Assembly: GCF_002807665.1 (NCBI RefSeq)
Contig: NZ_PEAY01000003.1
Coordinates: 124,503-188,502, forward strand
Length of the DNA stretch: 64,000 nt
Reading direction: 5' to 3'
Source: Neoalteromonas facilis
GTDB lineage: Bacteria > Pseudomonadota > Gammaproteobacteria > Enterobacterales > Alteromonadaceae
The notes beneath the pieces were generated by a model. That model saw nothing but the letters and a program-made list of their open reading frames with translations. It made no database searches and was not told the origin of the DNA. Every line of letters starts with the position of its first letter. The first letter of the stretch is position 1. A program made the position numbers and the translations under genes. Shown piece after piece: positions 9,018 to 17,150 of the stretch.

Positions 9018-11487
9018 TACCCTTCGACTGGCATGGCAACTACATCAACAGGAAAAGCGCTACTCTACCAACCTGGTGCAACGCGTTTTGCAAGTTGTAT
9101 TGATGGTATTTATCACGACACTGTCACTGAGCAGTGCTTCAATTCAACACTACCTGACTCAAAACTTAAACAACTTGTTGGGCGCCGATGTGGTCATTAG
9201 CCAGCGACACGCTATGACGCCACAACAAAGAAATGAATTGTCTGAATTCGCCGAAAAGCTTATCTACACCCAAACGATTAACACAACACTGAGGCATGAA
9301 GATCACTGGCAGCGGGTTTCACTTAAAGCTGTGGGAGATGGATATCCACTGCAAGGCGAGTTGCGGATCTCTCCGGAGTTGGTGGGTAACGCCGTGTCTA
9401 CCGATAAAATACCCAATCCAGGTGAGATTTGGTTGGACTCTCGCGCAATCGCCAGCTTGTCTGTTGACGTTGGCGATCAACTGCTCATTGCGAATAAACC
9501 TTTTATCGTATCGAATGTTTTATTGCATGAGCCGGATCGGCTGATGGAAGGTCATAACGTCGATATGAGGGCAATGATCAATAGAGTCGACTTGCATTAC
9601 ATTGATATTGAGGATGATTCGGTTCAATACCGATATCTTGCGAAGGCAGACCAAGCGAATATCGATAATATTCTAAAGTGGCAAAAGCAAACGTTGCCAG
9701 CAGCGCATACCCTGCATAAAACGGGGAAGCATCCGCTAGCGCTTTTTTGGCAGCGAACTGAAAACTTTTTAGGTTTGACCTCCATTATCCTGTTTTTTAT
9801 GGCAGCCATTGCAATCCATCAGCTCTCGCAGGTAAGCATGCACAAAGAGCAATATTTTACGGCTGTATGTATGAGCCTCGGCTCGTCTAGAAGTGCAGGC
9901 CTTCGAATATCAATCGTAAAATGGGTGTTGGGCTTTTTATTGTTGATTCCTTGGGTACTCGTGATAGCCAGTGCATGCCACTGGTTGGTTATTCAATGGC
10001 TCGCGTCGACTTTTGCGCAAATTTCGTGGCACTTCAACGTGTTAAGTTTAGCTACGCCGATACTTGCTAGCGCAGCAATCTTTGCGATTTTTCAGTTGCC
10101 AGTATGGTTAGCGCTAAGGCAGTCGTCTGTTCGGCAGCTAGTAAACATTGACATGCATAAAGGAAGGGTATTCTTATCGTTAGGTTGCACTATTTTGGTT
10201 TTGGTCGGCGTCGCAGGTTCATATTCTGACAATGGGTTACTCACATTTATGGTGTTAGGCGCTATGGGCGCATGTGTGCTACTGATTTTGTTGAGTAGCT
10301 GGGTAGGCTTAACCTTTGGTGAGAAACTGACAAAGCGTTTTTCTGGATTACTGCCATTTACGCTTTACATGATGAAGCAGCGACTTATTGCCAAAACAAC
10401 CCAAATCATGGGGGTTGGTTTGTGCGCATTTTTGCTGTTATTTACACTTATGTTATTACGCGATATTGGTGACACGATGGAGGGCTATCAACGCCAACAT
10501 GACGGCAACTTGATGGTGTCTCAAGCGACAGACGAGCAAATGCGCGATATTCGTAACTGGGTAGCATCAAGACCGGCAGAGATCCGACAAAGCAAACCGT
10601 TTGTCTACGCCAAATTAATTGAAATCAATGATCTGAGCTTAGATAACTTTACGGATAGACCAAGCGGCAGTCTATCCACGTTGCAGCGTCCTATCAGGCT
10701 ACATTGGACAGATTCTGTTCCTAACAATAACAGAGTGATAGACGGTCTTTGGTGGGAGGCAGAAGCTGACAATTGGCAGCAAGTATCGGTTGAAGAAGAA
10801 GTCATGACGGACTTAGGCTTGAAATTGGGTGACCAATTGACATTCTTTATTGCCGAACAACGTGTCAATTTAACCATTGTGGCGAGTCATGCATACAAGC
10901 CTGGAGCGGGGTCGATTACGTTTTGGATGCAAATGCCAAGTACTGCAATTTCTCACATTCAAGCGCCTCACTACACAATGGCAAGTCTGGAAATTAGCCA
11001 TGAGTTATTTAATGAATTAGGAGAGCTGTGGCAAAAGCATCCTTCTTTACGCATGGTTTCGATGCAAGAAATTACACAACGTTTCGACAATACCTTGGCA
11101 ATGGTGACGCAGGTTGTCAGTGGATTTTCATTTTTGATTATCATTTTGGCGACGATTGTTATTGTTTCTTCTGTGAACGCGCTTGAAGCAAAAGAGAAGC
11201 AAAAAAACAGCATTATCATGAGCTTTGGATTGTCGAGAAAAACTTGCTATTACCTCAATGTTATTGAATGGCTTGTGACGGGAGGCATAGCGGGTGTTGG
11301 CGCGATTATTGGAACTTGGATTGCTGGCAGTATGATTTATCAATCTCAGTTTTCATTGCACTATCAGCCAGATTTTATCTGGTTGGTATCCACCTTAGCG
11401 TTGATCTTATTGGCCGTTTTAAGCTTAGGGCTTGTTGCCAGCCGAAGCAGTTTAAAAACATCTATTCGAGCGTTAATGGCTGAATAG
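9007..11487 (+). CDS. FtsX-like ABC transporter permease (YbbP-type, large)
   Basis: About 826 residues. An N-terminal membrane helix (VLQVVLMVFITTLSLSS) is followed by a periplasmic domain of about 200 residues, a group of three FtsX helices at about 250-390, two further helices, a second periplasmic domain, and a C-terminal FtsX group (VSGFSFLIIILATIVIV onward). The duplicated architecture matches YbbP-like permeases that work with YbbA ATPases, suspected to export lipid-linked or hydrophobic substrates. The start is fixed by GAGGAGG six bases before ATG 9007 and by overlap with the ATPase stop; a TTG at 8905 would extend backward through the ATPase gene. Confidence 0.9.
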   Translation: MLTDTLRLAWQLHQQEKRYSTNLVQRVLQVVLMVFITTLSLSSASIQHYLTQNLNNLLGADVVISQRHAMTPQQRNELSEFAEKLIYTQTINTTLRHEDHWQRVSLKAVGDGYPLQGELRISPELVGNAVSTDKIPNPGEIWLDSRAIASLSVDVGDQLLIANKPFIVSNVLLHEPDRLMEGHNVDMRAMINRVDLHYIDIEDDSVQYRYLAKADQANIDNILKWQKQTLPAAHTLHKTGKHPLALFWQRTENFLGLTSIILFFMAAIAIHQLSQVSMHKEQYFTAVCMSLGSSRSAGLRISIVKWVLGFLLLIPWVLVIASACHWLVIQWLASTFAQISWHFNVLSLATPILASAAIFAIFQLPVWLALRQSSVRQLVNIDMHKGRVFLSLGCTILVLVGVAGSYSDNGLLTFMVLGAMGACVLLILLSSWVGLTFGEKLTKRFSGLLPFTLYMMKQRLIAKTTQIMGVGLCAFLLLFTLMLLRDIGDTMEGYQRQHDGNLMVSQATDEQMRDIRNWVASRPAEIRQSKPFVYAKLIEINDLSLDNFTDRPSGSLSTLQRPIRLHWTDSVPNNNRVIDGLWWEAEADNWQQVSVEEEVMTDLGLKLGDQLTFFIAEQRVNLTIVASHAYKPGAGSITFWMQMPSTAISHIQAPHYTMASLEISHELFNELGELWQKHPSLRMVSMQEITQRFDNTLAMVTQVVSGFSFLIIILATIVIVSSVNALEAKEKQKNSIIMSFGLSRKTCYYLNVIEWLVTGGIAGVGAIIGTWIAGSMIYQSQFSLHYQPDFIWLVSTLALILLAVLSLGLVASRSSLKTSIRALMAE

Positions 11488-11489
11488 TA

Positions 11490-11521
11490 CCGCATGCGCT
11501 GTGCCATAGCAGCGCATGCGG
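11490..11521. terminator. Strong hairpin between convergent genes
   Basis: A perfect 12-bp stem (11490-11501 with 11510-11521; CCGCATGCGCTG and complement) has an eight-base loop. It lies between the stops of the permease (+) and hydroxylase (-) genes. No T run follows on either strand, so it may act as a transcription pause or block rather than a classical terminator. Confidence 0.55.
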
Positions 11522-11531
11522 CAGAGTGGGG

Positions 11532-12716
11532 TTAATTACGATAGATAGGCGACGCGTTCGCCTCTATCATGGCTTCAATCCCGCTGTTTTTATTGGCTTC
11601 GTAGGCGAGGTTGCGTTCTTCTAGAGAGGCGAATTTTTCATCCCATTCGAGTACTTTGGGTGTCATCAATTTGTGCCAAAGCGGTGGGCACATGGCAATG
11701 ACCAGTGTCGTTAGGTAGCCACTGATCATCATGGGGGCTTCAGGAAAGGGTTTGAGATCTTGATAGGGAACCTCACCCTGAGCATGGTGATGGGAGTGGC
11801 GACTTAAATTAAACATCGCCCAAGAGGTAATGCGCTTATTGGTATTCCAAGAGTGTCGCGGTTGAACAGGCGAGGCAGGATTTCTAACCATACCGTAATG
11901 TTCCATATAATTAACGATTTCGAGCAATGCTTTTCCCCACAGGGCACAGCCTATGAAATACATCGCAGTGACTGCTCCACCTATAAAAAAGGCGATAAAC
12001 GCTAACAATAAGCTCATCGCGTGACCTCTTAATACAGCATTATGGTATGACAATACCGGTAGGTTTTTGCGCTGTAGTCGACGCTTTTCAATCTCCCATG
12101 CACTGAGATTACCTTTAATCGTAGAGGCGACGATATGTGCATACACATTGCGCCCACGAGGTGCTGTGGCAGGATCGTGTTCAGTCGACACATAGCGGTG
12201 ATGTCCGTAAACGTGTTCAATTGAGAATACGGTGTCAAAACTGAAGGCTAACATCCAGCGACCGATCAACATTGATATCGGATCCCACGTACGATGGGTA
12301 AGCTCATGGGCCGTTACAGTGCCAATCGTGCCAATCATCAAGCCAACAAGCACAGCACCCGCTATGTGCTGCTGGGCAGTGGTCGAGCGTTTTGCCTCGA
12401 CAAGGTCATAGCCACTAACGTCGCTGAGCCATGCTCCAACGCCCATTGTATCTGAAGGGCTCACGCTCCAAAGGAACGCCAATACGATGGCGATGACTAT
12501 CGGTAGCGCAAACCAAAGTAAAACGGTTAGCACTTGAGGGTGGGCATATTGAGGCGTTGTTTTATCATCGCCAGCGATAGCATCACCCGCTATATAGAAC
12601 GTCGTAATGGCGATAAGCCCTAGCACTATCCATTGACCCCCAGCAAGAATAGACAATAGGGCACAAATCCCCACTAAGTGGATCAGAAGAAACTTAACGT
12701 AATGCAAGATGTTCAT
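11532..12716 (-). CDS. AlkB/XylM-type membrane di-iron hydroxylase
   Basis: 394 residues with about six membrane helices. The eight-histidine boxes of integral-membrane di-iron enzymes are clear: HELTH (about 137-141), EHVYGHHRYVSTEHDP (about 167) and NLSRHSHHHA near residue 310, plus NYMEHYGMVR, a hallmark of alkane 1-monooxygenases. Enzymes of this family use O2 and two electrons to hydroxylate a terminal methyl group of an alkane or an alkyl-aromatic. The next upstream gene encodes a self-contained ferredoxin/reductase, as in xylene monooxygenase (XylMA), so electrons probably come from NAD(P)H without rubredoxin. The gap between the two genes is only 49 bases. Substrate cannot be fixed from sequence; alkane, alkyl-aromatic or fatty-acid-like compounds remain open. 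Confidence 0.88.
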   Translation of the reverse strand: MNILHYVKFLLIHLVGICALLSILAGGQWIVLGLIAITTFYIAGDAIAGDDKTTPQYAHPQVLTVLLWFALPIVIAIVLAFLWSVSPSDTMGVGAWLSDVSGYDLVEAKRSTTAQQHIAGAVLVGLMIGTIGTVTAHELTHRTWDPISMLIGRWMLAFSFDTVFSIEHVYGHHRYVSTEHDPATAPRGRNVYAHIVASTIKGNLSAWEIEKRRLQRKNLPVLSYHNAVLRGHAMSLLLAFIAFFIGGAVTAMYFIGCALWGKALLEIVNYMEHYGMVRNPASPVQPRHSWNTNKRITSWAMFNLSRHSHHHAQGEVPYQDLKPFPEAPMMISGYLTTLVIAMCPPLWHKLMTPKVLEWDEKFASLEERNLAYEANKNSGIEAMIEANASPIYRN

Positions 12717-12734
12717 AAGGTACTCTCTCCAATA

Positions 12735-13766
12735 TTAAGATCTAGACGGCGCCATATCAGCCGTTGTTAGAAAGCGATCACTAAATATGCATTGGCGCGT
12801 AATCCCTTTTGCCGTCAACAAGGTTTCAACCTCATCGACTAGCGCAGGAGCACCGCAAAGATAAGCGTTACAGCCATCAACATTGATTGAGTGAAGCACG
12901 TCGGTCACCCTTCCTCGCTCTCCCTGCCAGTCAGAGGTTTCGCTTTCACGTGATAGAACCGGTATGAAAGTAAAAGGGGCTTGCCAGCCTTGGCTGATGC
13001 TTTTTAGCCGCTCCAGTGCATACAAGTCACTTTGTGTTTTGGCGGCAAAAAGCAGTGTAGTGGGGCGGTCTTTAGTGGATGCTGCCTCTAACATGGCAAG
13101 TATGGGGGCCAGTCCACTGCCGCCTGCAACAAAAAGCAATGGTGCGTTATTTTCACGAAGCCAAAAGTCACCTTTAGGTCCATCTATTGTTATGTATGTG
13201 CCCAAGAGGTCGGGGTCTGATACGAGCGTTGAGAATTGGCCTCCGGCTACTTTACGCACATAAAAAGACACTGTGCCCTCTATGCTTGGCGGTTCTGCAA
13301 AAGAGTAGCTGCGTGGGCCACAATTGGCAGAGTTAATAGTAAGGTCTGCGAATTGGCCAGCAAGATAACCGAGCTCACGCTCCAATAGCACTTTAATATA
13401 GGTAATGTCAGGCGTGAGGGTTTGCTGATGAATAATGCGGCCAAGAACGGCTTCATGTTGAGATACTTGGCGCATTACCGAGACACGAATATCGGTCTCT
13501 GGTGCACTTTGACAGGCTAATATATAACCTTGAGCAAGTTCTTCTTCATTCAACACGTACCCAAAATCAGTCAGTTCTTTAACACGCCCTTCTAACAACT
13601 TGCATTTACATGTCGCGCACCCTCCAACTTTACAGCTGTGAGGAAAGTCAATGCCATTGCTAAGCGCAGCCTGCAACAAGGTTTCCTTTGGGGAAATATC
13701 AATCTCTGCTTCATTTATTTTTGCATGCAAGGCAATGCGTGGCCTTTTCTTTAACAGCGAAAACAT
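12735..13766 (-). CDS. Fused [2Fe-2S] ferredoxin / FAD-NAD(P)H reductase (XylA-like)
   Basis: About 343 residues. The N-terminal plant-type ferredoxin has cysteines C45, C50, C53 and C85 (HSCKVGGCATCKCKL and ILACQS). An FAD-binding region contains RSYSFAEPP, and the NAD(P)H lobe has FVAGGSGLAPILAMLE and YLCGAPALVD. This domain order is that of XylA and similar electron donors for membrane hydroxylases. It is transcribed just ahead of the hydroxylase gene and is its probable partner. The start is set at ATG 13766 with GGAG seven bases upstream; a more distant start would add a hydrophobic, cysteine-containing leader unlike the family. Confidence 0.88.
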   Translation of the reverse strand: MFSLLKKRPRIALHAKINEAEIDISPKETLLQAALSNGIDFPHSCKVGGCATCKCKLLEGRVKELTDFGYVLNEEELAQGYILACQSAPETDIRVSVMRQVSQHEAVLGRIIHQQTLTPDITYIKVLLERELGYLAGQFADLTINSANCGPRSYSFAEPPSIEGTVSFYVRKVAGGQFSTLVSDPDLLGTYITIDGPKGDFWLRENNAPLLFVAGGSGLAPILAMLEAASTKDRPTTLLFAAKTQSDLYALERLKSISQGWQAPFTFIPVLSRESETSDWQGERGRVTDVLHSINVDGCNAYLCGAPALVDEVETLLTAKGITRQCIFSDRFLTTADMAPSRS

Positions 13767-13962
13767 CAGGGAACTCCAGTAACACATAAAACTATAAGTA
13801 CAATGGTAATCAAAGGTGAGTAGACTGAAGAGGGTATTTATTGGCAGTGAGGGGGATTTAATTTGCAATGTGGCGTAATTTACTGCTAATAAAGATGAAC
13901 TGATTGTTAATACTTACACGCAAAGCGTCAGTTGTTGAGGTGTATCACTATTAAAGGTCGAG

Positions 13963-14985
13963 ATGTCAATGGAACACTCAAATGTAACCTTACCGACTCT
14001 GTACCTGGTGCAAATCACGGAAATGCTCACTGAAGCGGGTATTGATGCAGAAGCATGGCTACAGGCATTTGGTTTTGAAAAATTGAATCTAGTCCATGAG
14101 ACGGTTTCGCTTTCTTGGCAAGACTTAAACACATATTTGTTAAATGCTGAGCGAAGTTTAAAGCATCAGTCTTTAGGGCTTATGCTTGGGACAAAATTAT
14201 CAATCAATACGCACGGTAGTTTGGGGTTCGCCGCAATGAGCGGTGGTAGTACGCGTCAAGTTATTGAACTGCTCGAACGTTTTTTGCACTTACGAACGGA
14301 TTTAATGACGGTAGAAGTCACTGAAACACATGATTCACTCAAGGTGCGTTTTGTTGAATCGAGAGACCTGAATGGCCTGAGACGCATTTTGACCGAAACA
14401 ATCGTATTGGCAATATGCAATATATTGAAATTTATAACGTTAGGTGCAAGCCCGGTACAGCAGGTACGATTTCAGTTTGTTGGCGACAACCAATTTGCCG
14501 AACGCTATTTTGAGTGTCCGGTTTTATACAGCGCTGAATGGACTGGGTTTTCACTGCCGCTTAGAGATGTAGACAAACCATTAAAACTAGCCAACAAGCG
14601 AGGCTTTGAAAGTGCAATTGCGATCTGTGAGCAGGAGCTTGAAAAACTCAATGCTAATGAGAGTTTGTCATTCAGAGTGCACAAAATAATGCTGCAAAGT
14701 CAGGGGCGATTTCCTTCTTTAGATATTACCGCGCGCAGGCTATATATGACCCAAGCAACGTTGCACAGACATTTGGTAAAAGAGGGAACGTCGTATAGAG
14801 AAATCTTAGAAAGCGTAAGGCGACAATTGGCTTATCGTTATTTGCAAGAGAACCAAATGACGATAAAAGAAATCAGTTACGCGCTTGGTTATTCCGAGGT
14901 TAGTAACTTTCGCAAAGCATTCAAACGCTGGTATGGAATAGCGCCTTCAAAACTCAACATGCAAGAACTCAATCCCGCAACGTAA
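13963..14985 (+). CDS. AraC-family regulator (OruR/arabinose-binding-type N-domain)
   Basis: 340 residues. The N-terminal ligand domain (about 25-205) is of the AraC_binding_2/OruR type, with SLGLMLGTKLSINTHGSLGF. The C-terminal HTH_18 (about 235-330) contains LDITARRLYMTQATLHRHL, then YRYLQENQMTIKEISYALGY and FRKAFKRWYGIAPS. It is transcribed away from the reductase-hydroxylase pair across a gap of about 196 bases, so it most likely activates that pair in response to the substrate. That link is inference from position, as in XylS- or AlkS-controlled systems. The purine-rich GGTCGAG before ATG 13963 is an acceptable ribosome site. Confidence 0.9.
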   Translation: MSMEHSNVTLPTLYLVQITEMLTEAGIDAEAWLQAFGFEKLNLVHETVSLSWQDLNTYLLNAERSLKHQSLGLMLGTKLSINTHGSLGFAAMSGGSTRQVIELLERFLHLRTDLMTVEVTETHDSLKVRFVESRDLNGLRRILTETIVLAICNILKFITLGASPVQQVRFQFVGDNQFAERYFECPVLYSAEWTGFSLPLRDVDKPLKLANKRGFESAIAICEQELEKLNANESLSFRVHKIMLQSQGRFPSLDITARRLYMTQATLHRHLVKEGTSYREILESVRRQLAYRYLQENQMTIKEISYALGYSEVSNFRKAFKRWYGIAPSKLNMQELNPAT

Positions 14986-15224
14986 GAATGAGAGGTATAT
15001 TCGCGTTGAACTTTAATTGCTTGACATAACCACGACATCAAGTGGCGGATAATAGCACTGTACTAGCGAAATGCGCCAACCAATGGATCGTAATTCTTCG
15101 TCAGGTGAGCCAAGTCATGCAACTTAGGTTCAACATTATGGAATCGGCGTTTCCGAGGGACTGAATTAAGTCGAAATTGCGTGAAAACGTAAGTGCGTAA
15201 ATTATCAGTAATGTCAGGGATGCA

Positions 15225-15791
15225 ATGAAAAAAGTTATTGAAATCATGAAACTGAATACCGTTGGACCGGCTAATTTTGTTTCACATCGACTGGTTAAAA
15301 AAGATGATTTACTTGCAATAGTACCCAGAAAGAGAGCTGCTTTTGGTGAGTACTTTATGTGCGGTGGCATATCGTTGATGGGGCTTATGTTCACAATGTT
15401 TTTAGTCGACGGTCAAATCGACTTCAAGCCGTTCTCCATGATTATTGCTGTTTTGGGAACCCTAATTATTTTGTTAAGACGCCTCTTTAGAAGAGGTTAC
15501 AACAAAGTAATTTTTGATAAGCAGTGCAACCTAGTTTACAGCACCTACCAGAAAGATGTGTGCGTTCCGTTATCTGACATCGCGCTGGTGGGGATTAAAA
15601 GAATGAACAACTGGGGTGGTTTAGTGGACGACCATTCAGGCTACTATCGAGCGTATGTGATTGTTTTGCACGACAATGCCGGACAGCTATATTCCGTTGT
15701 CAGTCATGCAGGTCATTTCGCGATTGAAGCAATGGCAGTTCAGATTGCGAACTATATTGGTGTTGAACTTGTTGATATGGACAAAAACTGA
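15225..15791 (+). CDS. Hypothetical protein with two membrane helices
   Basis: 188 residues that I do not recognise. After about 45 polar residues there are two adjacent membrane segments (about 45-62, CGGISLMGLMFTMFLV, and 70-85, FSMIIAVLGTLIILL) and a cytoplasmic-looking tail of about 100 residues with alternating hydrophobic positions suggesting a beta-sheet domain (NKVIFDKQCNLVYSTY, YRAYVIVLHDNAGQLYSVV), perhaps PH-like. AGGG lies before ATG 15225. It stands alone between the AraC gene and the binding-protein/LOV-kinase operon. Confidence 0.7.
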   Translation: MKKVIEIMKLNTVGPANFVSHRLVKKDDLLAIVPRKRAAFGEYFMCGGISLMGLMFTMFLVDGQIDFKPFSMIIAVLGTLIILLRRLFRRGYNKVIFDKQCNLVYSTYQKDVCVPLSDIALVGIKRMNNWGGLVDDHSGYYRAYVIVLHDNAGQLYSVVSHAGHFAIEAMAVQIANYIGVELVDMDKN

Positions 15792-15950
15792 ATCCCTACC
15801 TCACAAAAGAAGAGGGGTTGGCGTTCTCTATTACCCTGATCAAATAAAGTTTTTCGTTTATAGCTACCGAATTAAATACACAAAAATCAGATAGTGACTA
15901 AAATTAAACGTATCCAAGTAGTTAAAGCTCAATAATCTGTTAATTTAAGT

Positions 15951-17150
15951 ATGAAAAATAGACGACTTAATAAATCGTTATGCTTTTTTTTTGGGGTTGC
16001 ATTGTTCAGTGCTGCTTTCTCATGTTCAGCGAAAGAATCAATAATTATTGGTATTGATGCAGATATGTCATCAGTGGCAGCCGATGGCGGAAATGCAATT
16101 TATAGAGGTGCTAAGATAGCGATTGATGAAATAAATACAGCGGGCGGCATTCTTGGAAGGCCGCTGGAATTAGTCGTTAAAGATCACAGAGGTAATCCTG
16201 CAAGAGGGTTACAAAACCTAAAGGCATTCAACCAAGAGCCAAATTTGGCGGCAGTTGTTGGCGGTGTTCATACGCCTGTTGTATTAAATGAGCTTGAATA
16301 CATCAATCAAAATCAAATTTTGTTTCTGGTACCCTGGGCAGCAGGTACTCCAATTGTGGAAAATGGGTTTGACCCCAATTTTGTATTCAGGGTATCCGTC
16401 AGAGATTCTGAGGCTGCGAGTGTTTTATTAAGAGAAGCTAAACAAAGGGGGCTGACTCGGGTTGCGTTGGTTCTCGAGAGAACTGGTTGGGGAAGATCCA
16501 ACTTGCAATCATTGTCACAAGCGGCGCCCAAGTTTGATATAGAAGTAGTCGATGTTGCTTGGATTAATTGGCGTCAAACGACTTTCATAGATGAGATTCA
16601 ACAGATAGTGGCATCAGGAGCCGAAGGTGTTGTATTAGTTGCAAACGCGCCTGAAGGTGCCGTCGTATTAAGAGACTCCCTTGAAAACGAGATGCTAAGT
16701 AAAGTTCCCTTTATTTCTCACTGGGGAATCGCCGCAGGTAATTTTGTTGATGAGTTGGGTTTACAAAAGCTACGTTTGTTGGATTTGCACGTATTGCAAA
16801 CCTTTCATTTTGCTTTACCGGAGGTTGATCAGGCGATAGCGCAACGGGTTTTATCCGCATACTCATCTCAGTTCGATAGCGCAGTAACCAAATATACGAT
16901 GACGAGTCAAGTTGGCGTGGCTCATGCGTATGATCTTGTTCACATGCTGGCTAAGGCAATACAACAAGCGCAGAGTATTGAGCCGAATGCGGTCCGACAA
17001 GCGTTAAAAGAGCTGAAGTCGCATAAAGGATTGCTGAAAACCTACAGTACCCCCTTCGTGGATAGCAATGATGCGTTATGGGCCGAGGATTATATTATGG
17101 CTAGATACAATGACGATGGGTTTTTAGTTCCAAAGCAGTCGACAAAATGA
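15951..17150 (+). CDS. Periplasmic branched-chain amino acid-type substrate-binding protein, kinase-coupled
   Basis: 399 residues with a signal peptide (about 1-27) and a type I periplasmic binding fold: GAKIAIDEINTAGGILGRPLE (leading part), VVGGVHTPVVL, RVALVLERTGWGRS and FISHWGIAAG, as in LivJ/Leu-Ile-Val binding proteins. Its stop overlaps the start of the LOV hybrid kinase (ATGA), so the two are made together. No permease or ATPase of a Liv transporter is present. This suggests the protein carries ligand to the kinase periplasmic domain rather than to a transporter, as in LuxP/LuxQ or TorT/TorS. Ligand unknown. Confidence 0.85.
   Translation: MKNRRLNKSLCFFFGVALFSAAFSCSAKESIIIGIDADMSSVAADGGNAIYRGAKIAIDEINTAGGILGRPLELVVKDHRGNPARGLQNLKAFNQEPNLAAVVGGVHTPVVLNELEYINQNQILFLVPWAAGTPIVENGFDPNFVFRVSVRDSEAASVLLREAKQRGLTRVALVLERTGWGRSNLQSLSQAAPKFDIEVVDVAWINWRQTTFIDEIQQIVASGAEGVVLVANAPEGAVVLRDSLENEMLSKVPFISHWGIAAGNFVDELGLQKLRLLDLHVLQTFHFALPEVDQAIAQRVLSAYSSQFDSAVTKYTMTSQVGVAHAYDLVHMLAKAIQQAQSIEPNAVRQALKELKSHKGLLKTYSTPFVDSNDALWAEDYIMARYNDDGFLVPKQSTK

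Noticed and set aside
15021-15053. TTGACA ... GATAAT, a possible sigma70 promoter for the gene at 15225
   Set aside because: The spacing is 21 bases instead of about 17, so it does not form a good promoter, and the distance to the gene is long.
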